Positions 1 through 9,647 of a stretch of DNA of 64,000 nucleotides are shown here, in pieces; within the stretch, counting starts at the first letter, position 1, and every line of letters starts with the position of its first letter. Origin of the DNA: Thiovibrio frasassiensis (lineage in GTDB: Bacteria; Desulfobacterota; Desulfobulbia; Desulfobulbales; Desulfurivibrionaceae); assembly GCF_029607905.1 (NCBI RefSeq), contig NZ_JAPHEH010000001.1:401530-465529 (forward strand), given 5' to 3'. The notes under the pieces were generated by a model. The model did no database searches. It saw only the letters and a list, made by a program, of their open reading frames with translations, and was not told the DNA's origin. The position numbers and the translations under genes were made by a program.

Positions 1-51
1 GAAAGATTTTTATCTATACTCATAACTCTCTGTAAATTAAAGGCATTCTAA

Positions 52-1113
<1,062 letters not shown>

Positions 1114-1231
1114 GGCAGCGCGGTCAGGCTGACAGAGTGCTCATTATAGGCAACAAAATCCCCAGGCGCACCTTTCCTCTCTTTACCTTTCAGAGAAACA
1201 TGGCGACATACAACTATTTTCAGAGTCTGTG

Positions 1232-2065
1232 ATGAGGAAAAAAAACAAACGCGCCAGGCAGATCAGACTCTTTCTTTTTTTCGGCCTTCTCCTCGCCCTG
1301 TTCATTATCCTGATTGTCTCCACGGTGGGACGCCAGGAATTTAATGCTCCCCACAAATTAGCCCTTGAGGTCATCGGCACGGCGCAGTATGCCATGACCC
1401 GGATGACCGGCAGCTTCAAAAATGGCTGGCAGAACTATACCGCCCTGATCAACGTCCGGGAAGAAAACGCCCGGCTGCGGGAAGAGCTGCAAAAACACAA
1501 AGCGGTCAACAATGAATACCGGGAAGCCGTGGCAACCAATGTCCGGCTGGCAAAACTGCTTGAGATGAAGGAAACCCTCCCGGCACCCACCCTTACCGCG
1601 GAAATCATCGGGGTGGACCCTTCCCAGTGGTTCAAAACCATCATCATTGACCGGGGCAGCAGCGATGGAGTCCAGGCAGGCATGCCCGCCGTAACGGTGG
1701 AAGGCGTGGTCGGTCAGGTCACCAACACCTCGCCCCATTTTGCCAAGATTCTTCTGGCAACCGACCCGAACAGCGCCCTTGACGGACTGGTCCAGGAAAC
1801 CAGGGTGCAGGGGATTGTCAAAGGTGGCGGCGCCGGATTCCACATGGAATATGTGCTCAAAAACGCCGAGGTGAGCAAAGGCGACAGGATTGTCACCTCC
1901 GGGATCGGAGGGGTTTTCCCAAAAGGGGTGCCGATCGGCACGGTCGCCAAAGCAGAAAAAGCAGGGCGGGGCATGTTCCAGGAAATCGAGATCGAACCTG
2001 CGGCGGATTTCTCGCAACTTGAGTATTTGATCATTGTCATGAAAAAGGATCCGCTGGCAAAATAA
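1232..2065 (+). CDS. mreC: Rod shape-determining protein MreC
   Basis: Bitopic elongasome protein linking MreB/MreD to PBP2. About 277 aa. One membrane segment at residues 12-33, then a periplasmic coiled coil (about residues 65-110, rich in E, R, L with ENARLREEL), then the beta-rich MreC domain containing DRGSSDGVQAGMPAV and GIGGVFPKGVPIG. A GTG lies one codon upstream at 1229, so the true start may be either. The 115-bp gap after mreB shows no clear terminator. It lies between mreB and mreD as in most Gram-negative bacteria. Confidence 0.95.
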   Translation: MRKKNKRARQIRLFLFFGLLLALFIILIVSTVGRQEFNAPHKLALEVIGTAQYAMTRMTGSFKNGWQNYTALINVREENARLREELQKHKAVNNEYREAVATNVRLAKLLEMKETLPAPTLTAEIIGVDPSQWFKTIIIDRGSSDGVQAGMPAVTVEGVVGQVTNTSPHFAKILLATDPNSALDGLVQETRVQGIVKGGGAGFHMEYVLKNAEVSKGDRIVTSGIGGVFPKGVPIGTVAKAEKAGRGMFQEIEIEPAADFSQLEYLIIVMKKDPLAK

Positions 2066-2202
2066 TGGCGCACATTTACCAGAAAAATCCCTCCTCCCTT
2101 CAGGGCACCGCCCTTTCCCCTGAAGATTCGGCCATGCCCCAGGCGGTGCGCCAACCCTTGCCGCCGACAATCTCAACCCAGATCCTATCCCAATGGTTCT
2201 AA
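2065..2202 (+). CDS. Possible 45-aa linker ORF between mreC and mreD
   Basis: A 45-codon frame starts at the TAATG that overlaps the mreC stop and ends 10 nt inside mreD. It begins MAHIYQKNPS, is rich in Pro, Gln and Ser, and has no membrane segment or known motif. The two overlaps suggest it may carry ribosomes from mreC to mreD by translational coupling. It may instead be mere chance in a 127-bp gap. No function is proposed. Confidence 0.3.
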   Translation: MAHIYQKNPSSLQGTALSPEDSAMPQAVRQPLPPTISTQILSQWF

Positions 2203-2729
2203 GTTTTCTTTTTCTCTCAGGAACTATCCTTCTCATCCTGCAGACCACCCTGCTTCATGCCCTACCCGAGTGGTTTGGCCGACCTAACCTTTTGTTTTTG
2301 TTTATTGTTTTTCTTGGCACCTACCTCGATCTCTATAAAGGGGCGATGCTGGCCTTGCTGTTCGGCCTGATTATGGATATCTTCTCCGGGGTCTTTCTTG
2401 GCCTGCACCCCGTGATCTACCTTATTCTCTTCTTTATTCTCCAACTCATTTCCAGGCACCTGGCCATCAATGAGTCGATTCACCAAATCCCGCTCGTTGC
2501 CCTGAGCTACCTGTTTACCGCCAGCAGCATCTTTGTTTTCACCTCAATCCTGTCGCCGGAGAGCAGACTGTACTGGGCCTGGGGCAATGAAATCCTCCAA
2601 GTCCTGATCCTCTCGGTAATCTGTATCCCTTTTTTCAATTTTTTCCTTTGGCTCACCACAGCTTTTGACAGCAAGAACGCGAACAATCCCTTTCGCCGCT
2701 CCAAAACAGGCAACCGCTACCGGATGTAG
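2193..2729 (+). CDS. mreD: Rod shape-determining protein MreD
   Basis: Small polytopic membrane protein of the elongasome. 178 aa, almost entirely hydrophobic, with about five predicted helices. It carries the family-like stretch KGAMLALLFGLIMDIFSG near residues 50-67, and a basic tail. Identified from hydrophobicity, length and its place between mreC and the PBP2 gene, since MreD sequences are poorly conserved. The start lies inside the small upstream frame, so translation may be coupled. Confidence 0.9.
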   Translation: MVLSFLFLSGTILLILQTTLLHALPEWFGRPNLLFLFIVFLGTYLDLYKGAMLALLFGLIMDIFSGVFLGLHPVIYLILFFILQLISRHLAINESIHQIPLVALSYLFTASSIFVFTSILSPESRLYWAWGNEILQVLILSVICIPFFNFFLWLTTAFDSKNANNPFRRSKTGNRYRM

Positions 2730-2749
2730 CAAGGATCTCCTTTAAAAAC

Positions 2750-4654
2750 ATGCCGCCACGTCCCCTTGCCAAAATAAACAAGATCGATCCCGCCGAGCTC
2801 AAGATGCTCAAAAAGCGGATCGATATTGCCATGGTCCTGATCATACTCTCCGCCGCCCTCCTGATCACCAGACTCTGGTATCTTCAGATCTATCGGGGCG
2901 ATGAATACGCAAAACTTTCCGAGATGAACCGCATCCGCATCCAGGATATTGCCGCTCCGCGCGGCAATATCCTGGACCGCACCGGTCAGCCGATCATCAC
3001 CAACCGCCCTCGCTTCAATGTGGTCTGGAGCCGGGAAGACGCACCGAACCCCGATGAGGTCATTAAAGATCTCGCCAGGATCCTCCACGAAGATATCTCC
3101 GTACTCCTGGACAGAATCCGGGCCGCCACGGAAAATCCCCGCTACATGCCCACCAGGCTAAAGGAAGATATCGACTGGGAAACCCTGGCCGCCATCGAGA
3201 ACAAACACCTATCCCTGCCCGGGGTCCGCATCGAGGTTATTCCCTCCCGGGACTACCTCTACGGTGATTTTGCCTCCCATCTGGTTGGCTATCTTGCCGA
3301 GATCAGCCCGCGCGAACTGACGGAAAAACGCTACGCCAGTTACCAAAGCGGCGATCAGGTCGGCAAACAGGGAGTGGAAAAGATCTTTGAAAAGTATCTC
3401 AAGGGCGAAAAAGGCCGCAACTATCTGGAAGTTGACGTCCATGGCTTTGAACAGCGCCAGATGCAGCTGCAGGAACCTTTCCCAGGCAACGACCTGCACC
3501 TGACCCTCGATATCGAGCTGCAGCGGGTCGCGGAAGAAGCGATGGACGGCAGGGCCGGCGCCGTGGTGGTCATGGATGTGAACACCGGCAACCTGCTCGC
3601 CATGTGCAGCTCCCCGCCGCTCCATCTCCAGGAATTTGTCGGCGGCATCTCGCAAACCGCCTGGAACAGGCTGCTCGATGACCCGCTCAACCCGTTGCTC
3701 GACAAAACCATTCAGGGACAATATCCGCCAGGTTCCGTCTTTAAGATCGTTACCGCCCTGGCAGCCATCTCCGAGGGGATCATCACCCCGGACGCCACCT
3801 ATTTCTGCGGCGGCTCCCTGAATTTCGGCAACCGGCGCTACGGCTGCTGGAAGAAAGGCGGCCACGGGACGGTGGATTTCCAGCGGGCCCTGATCGAATC
3901 ATGCGACGTCTATTTTTATTCGGTGGGCATGCGGCTGGGGGTGGACAAAATCGCCAAGTACGCCACCAGCCTGGGACTTGGCAAGAAGACCGGGATAGAA
4001 CTCGAACATGAAAAAGGCGGGATCATTCCTTCCATGGAGTGGAAACAACAACGCTACAAGGAAAAATGGCAGGACGGGGAAACCCTCTCCGTCGCCATCG
4101 GCCAGGGCTATGTGCTGACCACCCCCCTGCAGCTCTGCCGCATGACGGCGGCGGTGGTAAACGGCGGCACCCTCTACCGACCCCAGCTGGTCCAGAGCAT
4201 CACCGCGCCTGACGGAAGAACCCTGAAAACCTTTACCCCGATCAGCGAAGGCAAGATTCTCGGTTCCGCACACTCGCTGGCGCTCATCAAGGAAGCCTTG
4301 GTCGGGGTGGTCAATTCACCGGGCGGCACCGCCAAGGCGGTGAAGCTCCCCGATGTCCTCATCGGCGGCAAGACCGGCACCGCCCAGGTGGTCCGTCTCG
4401 CCCAGGTTGAAGGCATGAGCGAGAAAGCCATCCCCTACAAATACCGGGACCATGCCTGGTTCACCTCCTTCGCCCCCGCGGAAAAACCGGAGATTGCCGT
4501 GACCGTCCTGGTTGAGCATGGCCAGCACGGCGGTTCCGCGGCTGGCCCTATCGCCAGGGCGGTCTACAAGCGCTATTTCGAGCTCAAAAACGGCACACCG
4601 GGGGACGCAGTCGAGACACCACCATCCCTTACCAAGGATGAAAAGGAAGAATAA
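2750..4654 (+). CDS. mrdA: Penicillin-binding protein 2 (peptidoglycan transpeptidase)
   Basis: Class B PBP that cross-links lateral peptidoglycan with RodA as its glycosyltransferase partner. 634 aa. One membrane anchor (about residues 26-45), then the PBP dimerisation domain with APRGNILDR near residue 69, then the transpeptidase domain. Catalytic motifs are present: SxxK as PPGSVFKIV (Ser329, Lys332), SCD at the SxN/SxD position (ESCDVYF), and GGKTGTAQ. The stop overlaps the start of rodA by one base, a sign of coupled translation. Confidence 0.97.
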   Translation: MPPRPLAKINKIDPAELKMLKKRIDIAMVLIILSAALLITRLWYLQIYRGDEYAKLSEMNRIRIQDIAAPRGNILDRTGQPIITNRPRFNVVWSREDAPNPDEVIKDLARILHEDISVLLDRIRAATENPRYMPTRLKEDIDWETLAAIENKHLSLPGVRIEVIPSRDYLYGDFASHLVGYLAEISPRELTEKRYASYQSGDQVGKQGVEKIFEKYLKGEKGRNYLEVDVHGFEQRQMQLQEPFPGNDLHLTLDIELQRVAEEAMDGRAGAVVVMDVNTGNLLAMCSSPPLHLQEFVGGISQTAWNRLLDDPLNPLLDKTIQGQYPPGSVFKIVTALAAISEGIITPDATYFCGGSLNFGNRRYGCWKKGGHGTVDFQRALIESCDVYFYSVGMRLGVDKIAKYATSLGLGKKTGIELEHEKGGIIPSMEWKQQRYKEKWQDGETLSVAIGQGYVLTTPLQLCRMTAAVVNGGTLYRPQLVQSITAPDGRTLKTFTPISEGKILGSAHSLALIKEALVGVVNSPGGTAKAVKLPDVLIGGKTGTAQVVRLAQVEGMSEKAIPYKYRDHAWFTSFAPAEKPEIAVTVLVEHGQHGGSAAGPIARAVYKRYFELKNGTPGDAVETPPSLTKDEKEE

Positions 4655-5766
4655 TGTTACGCTTTGACCGCCGCCTGTTTCTGAATATCGACTGGGTCCT
4701 GATTGGAGCCGTACTTGTTGTCGCCTTCATCGGCCTGGCCAACCTTTACAGTTCAACCCATCTCTACACCAATGTGGGCACCCCGCTCTATCTGAAGGAA
4801 CTCACCTACTACCTTTTCAGCGCGGCCATCCTCCTCCTCATCGTCAGTATCGACTACCGGGTGTTGCTCACCCTGAATTACCCCTTGTATGTGGCGATGA
4901 TTCTCCTCCTGGTCTTCGCCCTGGTTTTCGGTAAAACCATTGGCGGCGCCCAGCGCTGGATCAATCTCGGATTTTTCCGATTGCAGCCGTCGGAACCGGC
5001 CAAGCTCATCCTGGTCATTACCCTGGCAAGCTACTATTACCGCAAAGAAACAGGCAAGGGCTTCACCCTGCTCGACCTGGCAGTGCCTGCCCTGCTGACC
5101 GGCCTGCCCTTCCTGCTCATTGCCAAACAGCCCGACCTCGGCACCGGCCTGTTGCTGGGGTTTGTCTTTATCTCCATGACCCTCTTTGTCAAACTCCGCT
5201 GGACCACCCTGGCCACTCTCTTATGCGGGGGGCTTTCCGCCATCCCCATTGCCTGGAAGTTCTTCCTGAAACCCTACCAGCGCCAGCGGGTTACCACCTT
5301 TCTCAATCCGGAAAACGACCCCCTGGGCACGGGCTATCACATCATCCAGTCAAAAATTGCGGTGGGCAGCGGCTTGATCTTCGGCAAGGGATTTATGAAG
5401 GGTACCCAGGGCCAGCTCGATTTTCTCCCGGAACGGCACACCGACTTCGCCTTTTCGGTCTGGGCCGAGGAGTGGGGGTTTATGGGCTCTGTGGTTCTGG
5501 TGGTCTGCTATTTTTTCATGATCCTCTGGGGGCTGAACATCGCCATCTCGGCCAGGGATAAATTCGGAGTGCTGCTTGCCTTTGGGGTGGTTTCGCTTAT
5601 CTTCTGGCAGGCCTTCATCAACCTGGCCATGGTCATGGGCCTCTTGCCCGTTGTCGGGGTGCCCCTGCCCCTGATCAGCTACGGCGGTTCTTCGCTGCTC
5701 ACCAACCTGGCAGGGCTTGGGCTTTTGATGAATATTCGGATGCGCCGCTATATGGGGTCCAGCTGA
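4654..5766 (+). CDS. mrdB: Peptidoglycan glycosyltransferase RodA
   Basis: SEDS-family polymerase of glycan strands from lipid II, partner of PBP2. 370 aa with about ten membrane helices. Family landmarks include GGAQRWINLG (about residue 90), the QPSEPAKL stretch, KQPDLGTGL, LPERHTDFAF, and the C-terminal LPLISYGGSS. Last gene of the rod-shape operon. It is followed 30 bp downstream by the convergent hemH gene; no good U-tract terminator is visible in that short gap. Confidence 0.97.
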   Translation: MLRFDRRLFLNIDWVLIGAVLVVAFIGLANLYSSTHLYTNVGTPLYLKELTYYLFSAAILLLIVSIDYRVLLTLNYPLYVAMILLLVFALVFGKTIGGAQRWINLGFFRLQPSEPAKLILVITLASYYYRKETGKGFTLLDLAVPALLTGLPFLLIAKQPDLGTGLLLGFVFISMTLFVKLRWTTLATLLCGGLSAIPIAWKFFLKPYQRQRVTTFLNPENDPLGTGYHIIQSKIAVGSGLIFGKGFMKGTQGQLDFLPERHTDFAFSVWAEEWGFMGSVVLVVCYFFMILWGLNIAISARDKFGVLLAFGVVSLIFWQAFINLAMVMGLLPVVGVPLPLISYGGSSLLTNLAGLGLLMNIRMRRYMGSS

Positions 5767-5796
5767 GCGCCGGGGTCCCCGAGCCATCTTCTCATT

Positions 5797-6765
5797 TTAG
5801 AGCCAGCCCTGTTGCCGACAGCAATCAGCAACCAACACCCCCAGCCCGCGGATGAATGCGGGATTGATGTTCAGGGAATCGGTCCGTTCCAGCCGCAGCC
5901 CCAACGAGGCAGCCAGCTCCCGATACTGGATGTCGATCTCATACAGGGTTTCCACGTGGTCGGAAACAAAGCTGATCGGGACCATCAGGACATTCTTTCC
6001 CCCTGCCTTGGCCAAGCGCGCCAGCATCTCCGGGGTCGAAGGGGCAAGCCACTCCACCGGCCCGCTGCGGCTCTGAAAACACAATTCCCCGCCCACCCCG
6101 CTGATTGTTTCCACCGCCTGAATGGTCCGCTTGATCTGCTCCAGGTAAGGATCGCCCTCCCGAATAAAGGAAACCGGCAGGCTGTGCGCGCTGTAGACCA
6201 GCTGCGCCGGTGCCCCGGCAAACCGTGCCAGCCCCTCTTTAATGCTCTGCGCCAGGCACCCGACATAGTCCCGCTGCTCCGGCCATTCCCGAATCTCCGC
6301 CAACTCGAAATCATGCCCTGCGGCAGCAATCGCCTCCCGGAGCGCATCGAGGGACGAGCCGGTGGTGGCCCGGGAATAATGGGGGTAGAGGGTCAGGGCG
6401 ACAATCCGGCGCACCCCGGCCCGAGCAAATTCCGCTAAGGCCTTCTCCGCGTCGGGCTGCCAGTAGCGCATGGCCATGCGCACCGTAAAATTACCTTCCG
6501 CACCCAGCACTGCCTCCAAAGCCCTGCCCTGCTCCCCGGTGATCCGGGCCAAGGGCGAGCCGCCGCCGATCAAGCGGTAGGCCTCGCAACTCTTCGGCGC
6601 CCTACTGGCCGCGATCCTGCGGGCAATGAATTTCTGCAAAAAAGGAAAGGGGGAAAGGCGGATGATGGTGCGGTCGGAGAAGAGATTGCGCAGAAACGGC
6701 TCGACATCGGCCAGGGTTTCCGGCCCGCCGAGATTGAGGAGGATGACGCCGATGGGTTTGTTCAT
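5797..6765 (-). CDS. hemH: Ferrochelatase
   Basis: Inserts Fe(II) into a porphyrin in late heme biosynthesis. 322 aa, normal for the family. The N-terminus reads GVILLNLGGPETLADVEPF, followed by NLFSD and GGSPL motifs. The active-site His lies in LVYSAHSLPVSF and the conserved Glu region in SFVSDHVETLYEID. Its start overlaps the stop of the upstream HD-domain gene by four bases. Last gene of a minus-strand heme operon with hemE. Confidence 0.95.
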   Translation of the reverse strand: MNKPIGVILLNLGGPETLADVEPFLRNLFSDRTIIRLSPFPFLQKFIARRIAASRAPKSCEAYRLIGGGSPLARITGEQGRALEAVLGAEGNFTVRMAMRYWQPDAEKALAEFARAGVRRIVALTLYPHYSRATTGSSLDALREAIAAAGHDFELAEIREWPEQRDYVGCLAQSIKEGLARFAGAPAQLVYSAHSLPVSFIREGDPYLEQIKRTIQAVETISGVGGELCFQSRSGPVEWLAPSTPEMLARLAKAGGKNVLMVPISFVSDHVETLYEIDIQYRELAASLGLRLERTDSLNINPAFIRGLGVLVADCCRQQGWL

Positions 6766-7334
6766 GCACCGAACCCCTCCAAGCGAAAGAGATCCCGGTC
6801 TAATTGCGTCCCCAGCTCCTCCGGGGGAAAATCAAGCTCCGCGAACAGCCGCTCTTCAATGGCATGGGCCTGGGCAAAGTTTTGCCGGATTCTGGTATGG
6901 AGCATCTCGTCCCCGTTGCCGTAACGGTGGAGGATATAGTCAAGCCGGGCCTCAAGCCCCACCACCTGATCGTGGAGTACCCGCTTGTCCGCGTAATAGA
7001 CGACCTCTTTTTCCGAACAGCGCTCCGGCATCCCCCCCTTCAGGATGACATGCTCGGCCACGATTTCTGCCAGCTCATCCAAGCTATGCTTGAGGCAGAT
7101 CTCCCTGCCCAACTCATCATGGCGCAACTCCGTCTCCAGGGTGGCGGTCTTGGCAATATCATGCAGCAGAGCGGAGCTGACGATGAGCTCCAGGGACAGG
7201 GTGTGCCCGGAGCGGGCCAACCCCTGGCCGATGCGTGCCGCCACCCGCCCGACCATCAGGGAGTGGGCCCGGATATTGGGCAGCATCGCATACTGCTCCA
7301 TCAGCGCGAAACATTGGGCAATGGAGGGAATCAT
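6762..7334 (-). CDS. HD-domain metal-dependent phosphohydrolase
   Basis: 190 aa. An HD-superfamily fold is shown by an early His in NIRAHSLMVG (about residue 24), the HD doublet in SALLHDIAKT (about residue 57), a later His in IVAEHVIL and a closing Asp in YADKRV. Such proteins hydrolyse phosphate esters of nucleotides or similar small molecules; the substrate is unknown. It sits between hemE (4-bp gap) and hemH (4-bp overlap), so it is expressed with the heme genes, though a role in heme synthesis is only inferred from position. Confidence 0.8.
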   Translation of the reverse strand: MIPSIAQCFALMEQYAMLPNIRAHSLMVGRVAARIGQGLARSGHTLSLELIVSSALLHDIAKTATLETELRHDELGREICLKHSLDELAEIVAEHVILKGGMPERCSEKEVVYYADKRVLHDQVVGLEARLDYILHRYGNGDEMLHTRIRQNFAQAHAIEERLFAELDFPPEELGTQLDRDLFRLEGFGA

Positions 7335-7338
7335 TTGC

Positions 7339-8376
7339 TCAGCCTTTTTTGCTCAACCGATGCACCGCTTCAACGAAAAATTTCGCCTGCTCCGGCGGAA
7401 TCTCCGGGACGATGCCGTGACCGAGGTTGAAGATATGGCCCCGGGCGCCCTTGGCCTGATCGAGGATATCCTGGATCAGTCGCTCCATCTTGGCCGGCGG
7501 CAGCAGCAGGGCGATGGGATCCATGTTGCCCTGGAGCGAGACCCTCTGCCCCACCACCTTCACCGCCTCGTCCAGCGGCAGCCGCCAGTCAAGGCCCAGC
7601 ACGTCGGCGCCGCTCTCCAGAGACTGAGAGAGCAAGGTCGCGCCGTTGTTGGCGAAGTAGATAATGGGCACCGTCACCTCAGCCGCTTTCAGGGCCGCAA
7701 TGATCCGTTTCACGTACGGGATAGCAAACTCGGCAAAATCGCGGGGCGCCAGCACCCCAGCCCAGGAATCGAAGATCTGCAAAGCCTGGGCTCCGGCCGC
7801 GGCCTGGGCCTTGAGATACTCGATGGTGCAGTCGGTGATCTTGTTCAAGAGCTCCGCATAGAGCACGGGATCGGTGTACATCATCTTCTTGGTGAGAAAA
7901 TAATTCTTGGAAGAGCCGCCCTCAATGAGATAGGTTGCCAGGGTGAAAGGCGCCCCGGAAAAACCGATGAGCGGCACCCGCCCGGCCAGCTCCCGGCGCA
8001 GGATGCGGATGGTCTCCATGACGTAGCCCAGCTCCGCCTCCGGGTCGGGCACGTGCAGCTTCTCCAGCCCGGCCCGGTCCCGGATCGGCTCAAGAAACAC
8101 CGGCCCCCGCTTCTCATGGAACTCCAGGGGAGCCCCCATCTTCTCGAGCGGCACCAGGATGTCGGAGAAAAGGATGGCCGCATCGACCCCCAGGATATCC
8201 ACAGGCTGGATGGTCACCTCCGCCGCGGCCTCCGGGGTCTTGCACAACTCCAGAAAGGTATACTTGCTGCGGACCGTGTGGTACTCGGGCAGATAACGGC
8301 CCGCCTGACGCATGAGCCATACAGGAGTGTACTCGGTCTTTTCCCCGCGACAGGCCTTCAAAAACGTCTCGTTCAT
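7339..8376 (-). CDS. hemE: Uroporphyrinogen decarboxylase
   Basis: Decarboxylates the four acetate side chains of uroporphyrinogen III to give coproporphyrinogen III. 345 aa. The N-terminal signature TPVWLMRQAGRYLPEY is clear, with active-site residues in SDILVPLEKMG, FSGAPFTLATYLIEGG and the C-terminal LGHGI. The start at 8376 (MNETFLKACRG) is chosen over an upstream ATG at 8448 because GGAGG lies 5 nt before it and the extra 24 codons come from repeat-like DNA. Followed 4 bp later by the HD gene. Confidence 0.96.
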   Translation of the reverse strand: MNETFLKACRGEKTEYTPVWLMRQAGRYLPEYHTVRSKYTFLELCKTPEAAAEVTIQPVDILGVDAAILFSDILVPLEKMGAPLEFHEKRGPVFLEPIRDRAGLEKLHVPDPEAELGYVMETIRILRRELAGRVPLIGFSGAPFTLATYLIEGGSSKNYFLTKKMMYTDPVLYAELLNKITDCTIEYLKAQAAAGAQALQIFDSWAGVLAPRDFAEFAIPYVKRIIAALKAAEVTVPIIYFANNGATLLSQSLESGADVLGLDWRLPLDEAVKVVGQRVSLQGNMDPIALLLPPAKMERLIQDILDQAKGARGHIFNLGHGIVPEIPPEQAKFFVEAVHRLSKKG

Positions 8377-8390
8377 GTTTCCTCCAGTTA

Positions 8391-8518
8391 GGAATGCAGA
8401 ATGAAAAATGTAGAATGAAAAATGCCCCCCGCTACAAGGAAGAAACACCCACTCAGGCGCTCATGGCGCCCCTTCACTCTTAACTTTTCACTCTTAACTT
8501 TTCATTTTTCATTTTTTT
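8391..8518. repeat. Degenerate AAAAATG/AAAAGTKA repeat arrays, opposed
   Basis: Two low-complexity arrays face each other in the hemE-radical SAM gap. The left array (8391-8424) reads GAATGAAAAATG-like units on +. The right array (8472-8518) reads CTCTTAACTTTTCA units, the complement of AGTTAAGAGTG. The last codons of the radical SAM gene lie inside the right array and encode its Lys-rich tail ([10 protein letters not shown]). Similar opposed arrays occur at 43776-43857, and a single one near 61690. Confidence 0.6.
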
Positions 8519-9562
8519 CGGGACGTAGGTGCAGTAGGGCTCCTCCGCCATGTAGTCGCCGCTCACGGCATAGGCCCTGGCCCGGCACCCCCCGCAGACG
8601 TTGACATACTCGCAGGAACCGCAGCGGCCCTTGTAGGCCTTGAAATTGCGCAGATCGTGGAACAGCTCCGAATGCTCCCAGATCTCCTTGAAGGATTTCT
8701 CCCGGATGTTGCCTGCGGCCAGGGGGAAATAGCTGCACGGCAGGACGTTGCCGTCCACATCGATCAGGGAGATCAACTGCCCGGCCAGACACCCCTTGGC
8801 GCCGCCGGTGGAAAACTGCAGGGTCCGCCGCTCGAAATCGTCGCCCTGCGCCTTGGCCTGCTGGAGCACGACCCGGTAGTAGTTCGGGGCGCAGGTGGGG
8901 CGGACCAGGATATCCTTTTCTCCCTTTTCCATCTCGTAATGCCAGACCAGGAGCTTCTCGTAATCCTCCGGGGCGATCAATTCGTCCATGATATCCTCGC
9001 CGCGACCGGTGGGTACGATCATGAACATGTACCAGGCCGTGGCCCCGAGCTCCTTGGCGAGATGGTAGATCTTGGGGATCTCCTCCTGGTTGCGCTTGGT
9101 GAAGGAGGAGTTGATCAAAAAGGAGATGCCGTTCTCCTTAAAGAGCTTGGCCGCGTTGATCGTGCCGGCAAAGGCGCCGGGCTGGTTGCGGAAATTATCA
9201 TGCACTGCAGCGCTCGCCCCGTCCAGGCTCAGGGAAACCATGCGGATTCCGGCCGCTTTGATCTTGCCACAGATCTCCTGGGTCACCAGGGTGCCGTTGG
9301 TGGCCAGACACATGCGCAGCCCCAGGTCGGTGCCGTACTGGGCGATCTCAAAGACATCGGCCCGCAGCAGGGGTTCACCACCGGAAAGCACCACCACCGG
9401 CTTGCCGTAGGAGGCGATATCGTCCAGCACCCGCTTGGCCTCGGCCAGGGTGAAATCAGGGTGTCCTTTTGCCTCCAGCCCGGAGGAGGAGCGGCAATGC
9501 ACACATTTGAGATTGCAGCGCCTGGTGATCTCCCAGGCTATCCATTTCGGTTCAAATTCCAC
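8480..9562 (-). CDS. Radical SAM/SPASM protein, heme-operon associated (AhbC/AhbD/NirJ-like)
   Basis: 360 aa. Residues 16-23 read CNLKCVHC, the CX3CX2C loop that binds the SAM-cleaving [4Fe-4S] cluster. [10 protein letters not shown] follows. The C-terminal SPASM region has several Cys ([33 protein letters not shown]) for auxiliary clusters. This architecture fits PqqE/NirJ/AhbD-type enzymes. Its place upstream of hemE and hemH suggests a heme role, but the substrate cannot be read from sequence. Translation starts at a GTG with GAGGAG 5 nt upstream. The last ten residues come from an intergenic repeat. Confidence 0.8.
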   Translation of the reverse strand: MEFEPKWIAWEITRRCNLKCVHCRSSSGLEAKGHPDFTLAEAKRVLDDIASYGKPVVVLSGGEPLLRADVFEIAQYGTDLGLRMCLATNGTLVTQEICGKIKAAGIRMVSLSLDGASAAVHDNFRNQPGAFAGTINAAKLFKENGISFLINSSFTKRNQEEIPKIYHLAKELGATAWYMFMIVPTGRGEDIMDELIAPEDYEKLLVWHYEMEKGEKDILVRPTCAPNYYRVVLQQAKAQGDDFERRTLQFSTGGAKGCLAGQLISLIDVDGNVLPCSYFPLAAGNIREKSFKEIWEHSELFHDLRNFKAYKGRCGSCEYVNVCGGCRARAYAVSGDYMAEEPYCTYVPKKMKNEKLRVKS

Positions 9563-9647
9563 GGGTACTCCTCAAAATGTTGCATAGTGCCCAATACACA
9601 GCACGTTGGCAGACTATAATCAAAGCCGACAAAAGAACAAGCCCGTA

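Noticed and set aside
8391-8518. CRISPR array
   Set aside because: Units are short, degenerate and face each other; there are no regular spacers and no cas genes.
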